A stretch of 64,000 nucleotides of DNA from Amaricoccus macauensis (GTDB taxonomy: Bacteria; Pseudomonadota; Alphaproteobacteria; Rhodobacterales; Rhodobacteraceae). The notes beneath the pieces are model-generated. The model was not told the origin of the DNA. It did no database searches and saw only the letters and a list, made by a program, of their open reading frames with translations. The translations under genes and the position numbers were made by a program. Below, in pieces: positions 26,495-34,881 of the stretch (positions are counted from its first letter, which is position 1; every line of letters starts with the position of its first letter). The DNA is taken from NCBI RefSeq assembly GCF_014201905.1, contig NZ_JACHFM010000002.1, positions 1,276,840 to 1,340,839 on the forward strand, written 5' to 3'.

Positions 26495-27702
26495 CCCACC
26501 TCGGGCTCACCCTGCGCCTTGCTCTCGCGGACCTGCGCTTCGAGCGGGTGGCCTCGCTCTGCCAGATCATCGGGCTCGCCGCCCTGCTCGTCCCGCTCCT
26601 GATCCTCCTCGGCATCAAGAACGGCGTCCTGACAGATCGCACCACAGCGCTGCTTCAGAACCCCGAGAGCCTTCGCCTCACGATCGCCCGCACCGCCGCC
26701 TACCCGCGCGCCCTGATCGACTCCCTGTCAGGCGATCCCGACGTCCGTTTCGTCGCTCCCCATCCCGTCGTCCTCGCGGTGGTCTCCGACTTCGCCGGCA
26801 CGGCGCCCGGCGCCCCTGTCGTCCCCCGCGTCTCGCTGCTGGCGACGGGGCTGGGTGACCCGTACCTGCCAGCCGACAGCGCGGCTCCCGGTCCCGGCGA
26901 GGTCTGGCTCTCGGCTTCGCTCGCCGGCGGACTCGGCGCCTCCCCGGGCGACCGTGTCACGGCCCTGATGCCGCCCAAGTCGGGTGAGCCCGACGGCGGT
27001 GCGCTCGACTTCACCGTTGCCGGCGTCATTCCTGCCGGCACGTGGGGCCGCGTGGGGGCGCTCCTGAACGAGGCCGACCTCTTCCTGATCCAGGACTGGA
27101 CCGACGGCCACGTGCAGGGCGCCGACCTCGATCCGCTGCGCGGCAACACCACCCCGCGCGAGACGTTTCCCTCGATCCGCCTCTACGCCGCCAGTGTTCC
27201 CGCCGCCTTTCGCCTCGTCGATCGCCTCGCGGCGGAAGGCGTTCCCGTCGGCGCCTCGCTGGAAGAGGCGCGCGCACTCGCCGATCTCGATCACGCACTG
27301 ACGTCGAGCTTCCGCGTCGTCGCCGGCGTGGGCCTCGTGGGCTATGCCGCTGCCTTTGCCGCAAGTCTCTGGAACAATATCGGCCGCAAGCGCCGCGCCA
27401 TCAGCCTGCTTCGCCTCGGCGGCCTCGGCCGCGCGCCTGCCGCGCTCCTCCCCGTTCTCCAGGCCGCGGGCATCGCCACCCTCGGATGGGGCACCGCCCT
27501 TCTCACCTACGCCGCCGGCGCACACCTGCTCAACGCGACCCTCGGTCCCTCGCTCGACCTCGATGGTCCGGTCACCCGTCTCGGCCCGAGCGACATCGCG
27601 GCCAGCGCCACGGCCGCTATGGCCGTCGCGCTCGCGGCTTCCGTCTGGGCGGCGATCGCCGTCACCCGCATCACCCCACAACAAGGCATCGACGATGGCT
27701 GA
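26491..27702 (+). CDS. FtsX/MacB-type ABC permease (TagS-like)
   Basis: A 403-residue membrane protein: one N-terminal helix (about 20-45), a large periplasmic domain (45-265) and three C-terminal helices (about 270-295, 320-345 and 370-395). This is the layout of FtsX, LolC/E and MacB permeases, which pass force to the periplasm. The ATG overlaps the ATPase stop codon (ATGA). It is predicted to work with the preceding ATPase and the following SUMF1 protein. Confidence 0.82.
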   Translation: MTHLGLTLRLALADLRFERVASLCQIIGLAALLVPLLILLGIKNGVLTDRTTALLQNPESLRLTIARTAAYPRALIDSLSGDPDVRFVAPHPVVLAVVSDFAGTAPGAPVVPRVSLLATGLGDPYLPADSAAPGPGEVWLSASLAGGLGASPGDRVTALMPPKSGEPDGGALDFTVAGVIPAGTWGRVGALLNEADLFLIQDWTDGHVQGADLDPLRGNTTPRETFPSIRLYAASVPAAFRLVDRLAAEGVPVGASLEEARALADLDHALTSSFRVVAGVGLVGYAAAFAASLWNNIGRKRRAISLLRLGGLGRAPAALLPVLQAAGIATLGWGTALLTYAAGAHLLNATLGPSLDLDGPVTRLGPSDIAASATAAMAVALAASVWAAIAVTRITPQQGIDDG

Positions 27703-29251
27703 ACGTACCGCCGCTTGTCTCGCTCTCCTCGGTTTCCTCGCGCTGCCCGCGGCCGCCGCCGACTGGCCAGCCGAGTTCTGGAACCCAGCTGGCAGCCCCG
27801 ACGACATCGTCCTGCCACTCCCGTGCGACGGTGCTATCACCTTCCGCCGCGTCGAGACCGCGGCTCCCGACAACTGGCTCGCCGACGAGTCCCTCCAGCT
27901 CGGCAACTCCGACACCGCCGGTCAGGAACATTCCGAGTCCCTCCTGCGCGACAGCATCGTCGGCTCGCTCTCGCTCGACGGCACCCCGGCCGGCCGATTC
28001 TACCTGATCGGCAAGTACGAAGTGACCCGCGATCAGTACGCCGCGGTCATGAACCCGTCCTGCCCCACGCCGACCGAGGATGGCGCGCTTCCCGCCGAAG
28101 CGATGTCCTGGCTCGACGCTCAGACCTTCGCCGCCCGCCTCACCGGCTGGCTCAACGCCAACGCCGCCGGAGAGCTCGCCGCGGCCGCCGGGCCGCAGGC
28201 TTTCGTGCGCCTCCCCTCTGAGGAGGAATGGGAGTTCGCCGCCCGGGGGGGCGTCGCCGTCCCCGAGGCGGTCCAGCGCCAGCGCCTCTTCCCCATGGAG
28301 GGCGCGCTCGAAGATTACGTCTGGTTCGCCGGTTTCAAGTCCTGCGACGGAGTTCTGCAACCCATCGGGCTGCTTCGGCCCAACCCCCTCGGCATTCACG
28401 ATATTCTTGGCAATGTCCAGGAAATGACGGCCGACTTCTACCGACTGCGCACTCGCTCGCGCCCGCATGGGCAGCTCGGCGGCGGCACGGCCCGGGGTGG
28501 CAGTTGCCTGACCACGGAAGCCCGCGTTCGGACTGCCGAGCGTGCCGAATTCCCTCTCTACGATCCGGAAACCGGCCAGCTGGCCGGCAAGCCCTTTACC
28601 GGCCTCCGGCCTGTCATCGGGGCGCCAATCCTTATCGGGCAGGACCGTATCGACCGGATCAACGAGGACTGGCGGGACATTGGCCAAACGCGCATTCAGA
28701 TCGCCCCGTCGGACGACCCGATCACCACGCTCAACCGCCTCGCCGAGACCGAAGACGACCCGGCCACTCGCGAGGCGCTCACCGCCGCCGCCGCCCGCTT
28801 CTCGAACGAGATGGAACGCCGCAACGCCATTGAGTCGCGCAGTGCCGTCGCGGTGGTGAACGCCGGCATGCTGATGATCCGCGACTACATCATTGGCGCG
28901 GAACTCATTACCAACATAGAGAAGGTCAGCAAAGCGGGCGACGACGTCGACCCGCAAATGCTGCGCCGCGTCTACGAGCGCCAGGAGATCACCAAGGACG
29001 CGTTCCTTGCGTCCCTCGTCCACGCCACCGACGACTTCGATCAGCCGACCCTCGATCAGGCAGCCGCCATCATCCGAAAGGAAAATGCCGCCAGGCACCA
29101 ATCCATGATGCCGAGAACCCGCGCTTCTTCCGACCGAATGCTTGAAATGTTCGTGGATTTCACCCGGAGATACCGGGGTTCACCCGACACATCCCCCGCG
29201 CAGTTCTACGACGAAATCGATGCATATTACCAGGATCTTCGCGGTAGGTGA
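27695..29251 (+). CDS. Periplasmic SUMF1/FGE-domain protein (TagR-like)
   Basis: A 518-residue protein with a signal peptide ending near AAAAD (residue 22). The SUMF1 domain (about 95-310) has FYLIGKYEVTRDQYAAVMNP, AMSWLDAQTFAARL, RLPSEEEWEFAARGG, GIHDILGNVQEM and ARGGSCLTTEARVR. The catalytic cysteine pattern of true formylglycine-generating enzymes is not evident, so it is likely a binding domain, as in TagR. Residues 320-518 are a helical extension absent from plain SUMF1 proteins. The gene overlaps the permease by 8 bases, which favours a shared complex. Confidence 0.78.
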   Translation: MAERTAACLALLGFLALPAAAADWPAEFWNPAGSPDDIVLPLPCDGAITFRRVETAAPDNWLADESLQLGNSDTAGQEHSESLLRDSIVGSLSLDGTPAGRFYLIGKYEVTRDQYAAVMNPSCPTPTEDGALPAEAMSWLDAQTFAARLTGWLNANAAGELAAAAGPQAFVRLPSEEEWEFAARGGVAVPEAVQRQRLFPMEGALEDYVWFAGFKSCDGVLQPIGLLRPNPLGIHDILGNVQEMTADFYRLRTRSRPHGQLGGGTARGGSCLTTEARVRTAERAEFPLYDPETGQLAGKPFTGLRPVIGAPILIGQDRIDRINEDWRDIGQTRIQIAPSDDPITTLNRLAETEDDPATREALTAAAARFSNEMERRNAIESRSAVAVVNAGMLMIRDYIIGAELITNIEKVSKAGDDVDPQMLRRVYERQEITKDAFLASLVHATDDFDQPTLDQAAAIIRKENAARHQSMMPRTRASSDRMLEMFVDFTRRYRGSPDTSPAQFYDEIDAYYQDLRGR

Positions 29252-29288
29252 TGGTTATTGTCGATTTTACATGGAAAGGCCCAGAGCC

Positions 29289-29486
29289 ATGAAGCTCGAT
29301 CAAGTCCTTTTCGTCTCAACCGCTGCGTTCATCATCATCGCACCGGTCACGCAGACCCAGTCCGTTCTTGAGCAGCAGCGAGCCGCTCGCGGCAATGCAC
29401 CGAAACTCGCGAGGCAGGGCGCAGTCCCTCAACAGACGGCGCAAGTCACCGCCTCGGTCAACGTCATCAACGCTTTCGCGCTCTGA
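29289..29486 (+). CDS. Small secreted or membrane peptide, unknown
   Basis: A 65-residue frame beginning MKLDQVLFVSTAAFIIIAP, which looks like a signal or single helix, followed by a Gln/Ala-rich tail ending in NVINAFAL. It sits 37 bases after the SUMF1 gene and 10 bases before a lipoprotein gene. An upstream ATG at 29271 is possible. Its position between co-directed genes and its helix support it as real; no family is recognised. Confidence 0.5.
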   Translation: MKLDQVLFVSTAAFIIIAPVTQTQSVLEQQRAARGNAPKLARQGAVPQQTAQVTASVNVINAFAL

Positions 29487-29496
29487 GGAGATCAAC

Positions 29497-30300
29497 ATGA
29501 AATCGACTTCCCTGATCCTTTGCGCAGTCGCCATCACCGGTGCCATCGCTGGTTGCACGCCGACTGGGGGTGCCGGCCCGGTCAGCAGCCGCCTGGCCTC
29601 CAACTCCAGCCTCAGTGTCGAGGCGATCCATCTGCAATCCGCCTCGGAGAAGCTCCTGACCCTCGAGCAGCAGCAGGTGGCCGCCCGCGACCGCGAGCGG
29701 AGCTTCGCCGTGCAGGGCACGCTCGTCGGCGGGGTCCTCGGCGCCGGGCTCGGTGCGGGCCTCGCATGTGGGATCGAGGCACTCAGGGGCAGGGAGTGCA
29801 GCGACGGCGAGATGATCGCCGGAGGCGTCGGCGGTGCCGCGGTCGGCGGCAAGATCGGCTACGACAAGGGCACGCAGGTGGCGCGGGATCAGAACGCTGC
29901 GGCCGACCGCGAGAACGAGATCCGGCGCCGCCTTCAGGTCGCGGGAGAGCAGCTCTCGACCGCCAGGACCGCCCGCATCTCCGCCGAGAAGGTCGCCGCC
30001 CAGAATATCGCCAGGCTCAGGCAAATGCAGGCGGCGGTGGCGGCCGGTACCGCCTCGAAGGAGCAGCTCATGATGGCCCGCGCCGACGCCAGCGCCGACG
30101 CGCAGCAGATCCACGCCGCTGCGGCCGCCATGGGCAGCGGGGCAGGCTCACTCGCTTCCAGCAGCAAGGCAACCGCCGCGCAAAGCCCGTCCCAAGCCGG
30201 CAGCCTCCAGAACGCCCAGCACACCATGACTGCCGAGCAGAGCAAGACGGCGGCGCAGTACAACGTCCTGATCGAGGCCATCAACAACTCCGCGCTCTGA
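29497..30300 (+). CDS. Lipoprotein with glycine-zipper segment (possible TagQ analogue)
   Basis: A 267-residue lipoprotein with lipobox AIAGC at residues 19-23 and no aspartate at +2, so probably placed in the outer membrane. A glycine-zipper stretch (GGVLGAGLGAGLACG, then AGGVGGAAVGGKIGYDKG) lies at about 78-130, followed by long helices. GAGGAG precedes the ATG. It shares the opening SLSVEAIHLQSASEKLLTLEQQQ and a central helix with the next gene, so the two are diverged duplicates. The TagQ comparison is positional only. Confidence 0.75.
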   Translation: MKSTSLILCAVAITGAIAGCTPTGGAGPVSSRLASNSSLSVEAIHLQSASEKLLTLEQQQVAARDRERSFAVQGTLVGGVLGAGLGAGLACGIEALRGRECSDGEMIAGGVGGAAVGGKIGYDKGTQVARDQNAAADRENEIRRRLQVAGEQLSTARTARISAEKVAAQNIARLRQMQAAVAAGTASKEQLMMARADASADAQQIHAAAAAMGSGAGSLASSSKATAAQSPSQAGSLQNAQHTMTAEQSKTAAQYNVLIEAINNSAL

Positions 30301-30310
30301 GGACACCCTC

Positions 30311-31036
30311 ATGTGGCCGACGTCTCCTCGCCTCGCCATCGTCGCCCTCGCCACACTCGTCGCGGGCTGCGCCTCGCTTGGTGGCGAAGCCAGCCGGCTG
30401 GAATTGCAGTCGGAGAAACTGATGGTCCTCACGGCGGAGCAGAACGCCGCGCGCGATCGTACTGGCAAGTATGCGGACCCCAACGCCGTGCAGGCAGCCC
30501 AGGCGGCCGCGCTGCTCGCCGCAGGCATCGGTTGCCTGGTCCAGCAGGTCGGCTGGGACGAGGCCTGCTCCTCGACCGATGTGGCGATCTACGCCGTACC
30601 GGCGGCGCTCGCCCAGGTCGATACCGGTGACGCAACCCCGACCGATGCGGCAGAGGCGGCGAATGTCAGCCGCCGTCTCGAGATCGCCCGCGAACAACTG
30701 ACCGTGGCGCAGCAGTCTCGCCAGCTGGCCAAAACAGTGGTGGCGGAGAGCATTGCCAGTCTCGAGCAGACGAAAGCCGGCGTTGCCGCCGGCACGGTCC
30801 CGCCTGATCGCCTGAAAGCCGCCCGCGCCGAGGCCAGGGCCGATGTGGAGCAGATCCGCACCGCAGCCTCGATCATGGGCGCCGGCGCGAACTCGCTCAC
30901 TCCCGGCCGCTTCGCCCCGAACGCAACCCGGATGAAAGGACTTCGGACCATCCAGTCCAACCTGACGGACGAACAGTCGAAAACCACGGCGCTCCACGAC
31001 GCGCTCGTGACCGCAATCAACCGGTCGGCTCCCTGA
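30311..31036 (+). CDS. Lipoprotein, paralogue of the preceding one
   Basis: A 241-residue lipoprotein with lipobox LVAGC (cysteine at residue 20). It matches its upstream neighbour in the N-terminal helix (LELQSEKLMVLTAEQNAARDR) and in the helical core (RRLEIAREQLTVAQQSR, and AARAEARADVEQIRTAA), and in the C-terminal NLTDEQSKTTALHDALVTAI. It lacks the glycine zipper, having instead a shorter Ala/Gly stretch. The duplicates are 10 bases apart. Confidence 0.72.
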   Translation: MWPTSPRLAIVALATLVAGCASLGGEASRLELQSEKLMVLTAEQNAARDRTGKYADPNAVQAAQAAALLAAGIGCLVQQVGWDEACSSTDVAIYAVPAALAQVDTGDATPTDAAEAANVSRRLEIAREQLTVAQQSRQLAKTVVAESIASLEQTKAGVAAGTVPPDRLKAARAEARADVEQIRTAASIMGAGANSLTPGRFAPNATRMKGLRTIQSNLTDEQSKTTALHDALVTAINRSAP

Positions 31037-31062
31037 CGCCGCACCTCCGACGAGGACACTTC

Positions 31063-31485
31063 ATGCCAACCGCCATACTTCTCCGCGGCACCGCTGCTCT
31101 CGCTCTCGCCCTCGCCCTCGGCGGCTGCGCCACCAGCGTCGAGTCCTGCGACCCGAATGCCGTCGGCAACGTCTTCACGTCCGCCGCCTGCGCCAACGCC
31201 GGCTCGTTCGACCAGCGCCAGGCAAACCTCTCTGCCAACTACGACCGTCTCGCAGACGCTGTCCGGGACGAGCGCATTGCGATCAGTCAGGCCAACCGTC
31301 GCATTCGCGACGCCGAGGCCGCCCAGGCGATCACCGCCGAGCAGGCCCGCTCGCTCAACAGCCAGGTGACCGCCCTGAACCGCGACGTCGACCGGTATGC
31401 CAGTACCGGGGACCCCGCCCTCGCCGCCCGCATCGAGGCGCAGAAACAGGCGATCAACGATTATTCCCACGTCACCCTGTTCTGA
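31063..31485 (+). CDS. Small lipoprotein with helical body
   Basis: A 140-residue lipoprotein, lipobox ALGGC (cysteine at 22). After a short Cys-containing stretch (SVESCDPNAVG) the rest is a predicted helix with NYDRLADAVRDERIA and RDAEAAQAITAEQ, likely a coiled coil. It lies 26 bases after the previous lipoprotein gene and 8 before the next gene. No family recognised. Confidence 0.65.
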   Translation: MPTAILLRGTAALALALALGGCATSVESCDPNAVGNVFTSAACANAGSFDQRQANLSANYDRLADAVRDERIAISQANRRIRDAEAAQAITAEQARSLNSQVTALNRDVDRYASTGDPALAARIEAQKQAINDYSHVTLF

Positions 31486-31493
31486 GGTCAGAC

Positions 31494-32249
31494 ATGAAAA
31501 CCTTTCTGCCCGCCGCGCTCCTCGCGTCCCTGGCCATCGCGCAGCCGGCCATCTCGCAGCCCGTTCCGAAAGAGGTGCTCCCTGTTGAGAGGCAATGCTC
31601 ATTGGCCAATCTCTTCGAGGACTCTGGTGGCTCCTCCAGAGCGAAATATGCCGCCGTCGTCGGGATCATGTCGCAGGACCCAGCGGTTCACTCGGCACTG
31701 CTGGCCAACCGGAGTGCACAAATGTGCGCACACGCCGTAAGTCAGTCGTTTTGCAGCAAACAAGTCTTCAAACACACGCTCAACTGGGTAACAACTGCGA
31801 TCCCCAGTTCGAAACTGATGGACGCCCTAGGTGCGATCGCGACAGCCAAAGCGCCGGAGGAAAACCCTAGAGCCGCTACTCTCGGCACTTTGGGAGCTAT
31901 CGCCGGAGGGGTAATGGGCGTCGCGAACTCCGGGTCCCCTCTCGAAGGCTTCGTCGATGGCGTAAAGGGCGCTGCCACGATTGGTGGGCTCGGGCTGGGT
32001 GCCGGTGCCTTGCTGGACAGCGGCAAGGACTTGGGGGCGTGCAAAGAGCTGCAGAGCGACTTCACGGATATCACCGCTGCCATGATGCGTGGCGGCTTGA
32101 GGCGGCAGGCCGACGCTGAGGCAATGATCGCCACCGTGCAGCGAGTCGCGGCGCGTGAAGGGTCACCGAAACAGAAGGAGACGATGGGAGCGATGGTCGA
32201 AGTCATGGAGGCCACGGCATACCGCATCGAAAAGGCCAGGAACCGCTGA
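31494..32249 (+). CDS. Secreted protein with Gly/Ala-rich core, unknown
   Basis: A 251-residue protein with a signal peptide ending near AISQP (residue 22). It has five cysteines (CSLAN, MCAHAV, FCSKQ, ACKEL), a glycine-rich hydrophobic middle (LGAIAGGVMGVANSG and IGGLGLGAGALLDSG) resembling a glycine zipper, and a helical end. Its codon use is visibly less GC-biased than the genes before it. It seems to close the array: the next gene begins 141 bases later. Confidence 0.6.
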   Translation: MKTFLPAALLASLAIAQPAISQPVPKEVLPVERQCSLANLFEDSGGSSRAKYAAVVGIMSQDPAVHSALLANRSAQMCAHAVSQSFCSKQVFKHTLNWVTTAIPSSKLMDALGAIATAKAPEENPRAATLGTLGAIAGGVMGVANSGSPLEGFVDGVKGAATIGGLGLGAGALLDSGKDLGACKELQSDFTDITAAMMRGGLRRQADAEAMIATVQRVAAREGSPKQKETMGAMVEVMEATAYRIEKARNR

Positions 32250-32390
32250 CAGGCGGCGGGGCCAAGCCGACGTGCAGGTATCTGACCAAGTGTCGTCGGC
32301 ATCCCGCGCGGCGCCATCGAAGGAAGTACCTCGACGGCGCTGTCGCTACTTCAGCGAGGTTTGTTGTACATTGACATAGGAACCTGAAAG

Positions 32391-33038
32391 ATGAACCAAA
32401 TCTTTCCCGAACTTCCTGAGGATTTTTCTCACTTCAGATACTGGATTGGAATGCACAATGATCCGATCCTTTTTGTCGTTAACACGCGTCATCAGACCCT
32501 CGGCGCCCTCGAGCTCGATGTGAAGACCAACACCTTCTTCATCAATAATCTGCGGATCGCGGAGTGCAAGGACGGCCGGTACGCCGACGAAATCGACGAG
32601 GCGGAATTCGAGCGCCTGGTTGAGACTCACATTGCCAAATACCACGAGGCCAAGCGGAAAGCGCAAGAGGCGGGAAAGCCATGGCCCGAGGCGCCTCTCA
32701 GTGCGGCCGATTTCCTCGCGCAGATCCCTGCGGACCCGAACAGGGTCGTGCTGCAGAAGAGGGACTCCTGGATCGTCGATGCGAGGCTTCGGGAGAACGG
32801 CGATCTCGCGTTCTGCAGCGGCGACACTCACCGTGAATGGTATGCCATCGTTCCCGCCGACCGGGTCGAAGACCTGAAGTCCGCGCTCATCGATAAGCTT
32901 GGGCCGGACGCCCCGGGCACCGTGCTCGACCTGATCAGGTCGCGCTTCAGCGCACCCGAGGACGCACCGAACCCGTTCGAGGAGATCAAGGCCTTCCTGA
33001 CCCGCTCTGGCATCGCATGGGTTCACGACGTCTGGTAG
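32391..33038 (+). CDS. Conserved-looking protein of unknown function (copy 1 of a duplicated pair)
   Basis: A 215-residue soluble protein without signal or helix. I recognise no family. It is clearly related to the broken gene at 34252-34881: shared blocks include DPNRVVLQKRDSWIVDARL, CSGDTHREWY, LGPDAPGTVLDLI and PEDAPNPFEEIK. Its first 60 codons are less GC-rich than its end. The region upstream of it (from about 32270) also resembles the region upstream of the second copy, so the duplication took in flanking DNA. It may be the first gene of a small separate unit. Confidence 0.65.
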   Translation: MNQIFPELPEDFSHFRYWIGMHNDPILFVVNTRHQTLGALELDVKTNTFFINNLRIAECKDGRYADEIDEAEFERLVETHIAKYHEAKRKAQEAGKPWPEAPLSAADFLAQIPADPNRVVLQKRDSWIVDARLRENGDLAFCSGDTHREWYAIVPADRVEDLKSALIDKLGPDAPGTVLDLIRSRFSAPEDAPNPFEEIKAFLTRSGIAWVHDVW

Positions 33039-33065
33039 GCCGCAGGCGTGTCATGGCGCCGCAAG

Positions 33066-33104
33066 CCGCACGCCGCGCGCGATCCGGTCGAGCGCGGCGT
33101 GCGG
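33066..33104 (+). terminator. Perfect 13-bp stem-loop
   Basis: CCGCACGCCGCGC at 33066-33078 pairs without mismatch with GCGCGGCGTGCGG at 33092-33104 around a 13-base loop. It lies 28 bases after the unknown gene and 46 before the phosphatase gene. No T run follows, so it may act as a Rho-independent-like pause, an mRNA stabiliser or a protein site. Confidence 0.5.
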
Positions 33105-33150
33105 AAGACAAGCTGTCGACCGGCGACGGCCGGCATCCGGAAAGGCGCAG

Positions 33151-34110
33151 ATGACCACCTACGACATCATCCCCGACATCCACGGGCAGGCTGAGCTGCT
33201 CACCAGCCTCCTCCGCCGTCTTGGCTACTCCGATCGCCGGGGCGCATGGCGTCATCCGGACCGCGACCGCAGTGCGATCTTTCTCGGGGACTTCATCGAC
33301 CGCGGTCCCGACCAGGCCGCGACCATCGACATCGTCCGGCGGATGACCGGCGAGGGTACCGCGCAGGCGGTGATGGGCAATCACGAGCTGAACGCCCTTC
33401 TCTACCACGCAACCGACCCCGCCACCGGTCGGCCGCTGCGCGCGCACGGACGAACGCAGACTGCCCAGCATGCCCGCTTTCTGTCGGAATTCCCGCTCGG
33501 GATGGCGCGGACCCGCGATGTCCTCTCCTGGATGGCAAGGCTGCCACTCTGGCTCGAAACGCCCGAGTTTCGAGCGGTCCACGCCTGCTGGCACGCCGCC
33601 TCGATCGCTCTCATCCGGCGAGAGATTTTCAGAGACTGTCTTGACGAGGAGACGCTTCTCGCCATCGCGCGCAAGGGAGATCCGTTGCGGGAGGCCGTTG
33701 AAACCCTGCTGAAAGGACCGGAAATCCGCCTGCCGCCGGGGGTGCAACTGGTCGACAACGCCGGCCACACTCGCAGCGACAGCCGCGTCGCCTGGTGGAC
33801 CCGGCGGATGACGCGCTGGCACGAGGTGGTCGCGTCATGGCCCGACGACCAGCCGCTCCCGCCAGGGCCGGTAAAGGAGGAGATCCGCGAGCGACTTCTC
33901 GCAGTCACTTACCCCAGCGATGCAATCCCGGTCTTCTTCGGCCACTACTGGCTCATCGGTACACCGCGGCTCCAGGCCGACAACATCCTGTGCCTCGACT
34001 ATTCCGCCGGCAAGGGTGGTCCGCTGGTCAGCTATCGGCTCGATCGCGACAGCGGGCCGGTCACTCCGCTCGCTCTCGAGCGCCTGACGATCTGCGATCC
34101 GCCGGGCTGA
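33151..34110 (+). CDS. PPP-type metallophosphoesterase
   Basis: A 319-residue phosphoesterase of the PrpE/ApaH/serine-threonine phosphatase superfamily. The metal motifs are all present: DIHGQ (9-13), GDFIDRGPD (about 48-56) and GNHELNA (about 77-83), with later histidines in HACWHAA and FFGHYWL. Members hydrolyse phosphoproteins or dinucleoside tetraphosphates; which applies here is unknown. It lies between the two copies of the unknown gene and follows GGAAAGG. Confidence 0.8.
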   Translation: MTTYDIIPDIHGQAELLTSLLRRLGYSDRRGAWRHPDRDRSAIFLGDFIDRGPDQAATIDIVRRMTGEGTAQAVMGNHELNALLYHATDPATGRPLRAHGRTQTAQHARFLSEFPLGMARTRDVLSWMARLPLWLETPEFRAVHACWHAASIALIRREIFRDCLDEETLLAIARKGDPLREAVETLLKGPEIRLPPGVQLVDNAGHTRSDSRVAWWTRRMTRWHEVVASWPDDQPLPPGPVKEEIRERLLAVTYPSDAIPVFFGHYWLIGTPRLQADNILCLDYSAGKGGPLVSYRLDRDSGPVTPLALERLTICDPPG

Positions 34111-34251
34111 CATAGCGGGTCCCGGTGGCTGGTCGGAGCGACCGTGCAGGCGTCTGGCTGTGCCTCGGCATGTCGCAGGGCCATGGGCGGAAGCACGCCG
34201 GTCGATGCTGTCGCTTACGCCATCTCGAAATTTGAATACTACAGGTGGCCA

Positions 34252-34881
34252 ATGAGAGACGATTACCAACCCCCGAAGTATCCAGAGCCTCTTTAGGGTT
34301 TTAGCTGCTACAGGTACTTCTCGGATGCCGGCGACCGTCCGGTCCTTCTTGCGATGAACGCGCAAAATCGAAGCATCGACGCCTTCACGCTTGATGTCGA
34401 GAGCAACAGCTTCGAATCCGACTGGGAGCAGAGAGGAAGGTGCGAAACAGACTGGCAATACGACGAAGTCGACGAAGCGACGTTCAACGGCCTCATCGAA
34501 TTGCAGATCGCCGGCTACCACGAGCACGCGCGGAAGTTGCGAGCGAGTAGGCCATGGGCGGAGGTCGCCAAGGTGACCGCGGACCCGAAGAGGGTCGTGT
34601 TGCAGAACCGGGGCTCGTGGATCGTTGATGCGAGATTGGGCGAGCAAGATTACCTCTGGTTCTGCAGCGGCGACGCTCACCATGAGTATTGTTTCTATGT
34701 CCACCCCACGAAGTTCGAAACCCTGAGAACCGCGCTCAGGGACGAACTCCGACCGGTCACCCCCGGCACCCTGCTCGATCTGATCAAATTGCGCTTCAGC
34801 GTGCCCGAGGATGCACCGAACCCGTACCACGAGATTCAAGACTTCTTGGGACGCTCCGGCATCCCTATTGTACTCTGCTAG
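34252..34881 (+). pseudogene. Second copy of the unknown gene, interrupted by a TAG stop
   Basis: Reading from ATG 34252 gives 14 codons (MRDDYQPPKYPEPL), then TAG at 34294-34296, then an open frame to 34881. The sequence just after the stop, FSCYRYFSDAGDRPVLLAMN, lines up with the intact N terminus of the gene at 32391 (FSHFRYWIGMHNDPILFVVN), so the stop falls inside the ancestral coding region. Translation could restart at ATG 34354 to give 175 residues, but that form lacks the first strands. I call it a nonsense pseudogene of a recent tandem duplicate. Confidence 0.7.

Noticed and set aside
27695..29251. Formylglycine-generating enzyme activity for the SUMF1 protein
   Set aside because: The fold is evident but the catalytic cysteine arrangement of true enzymes is not, and no sulfatase gene is nearby.
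13509..32249. Calling the array a type VI secretion system
   Set aside because: TagRST- and PpkA-like pieces are present, but no sheath, tube, baseplate, TssJLM or ClpV gene is in the window.
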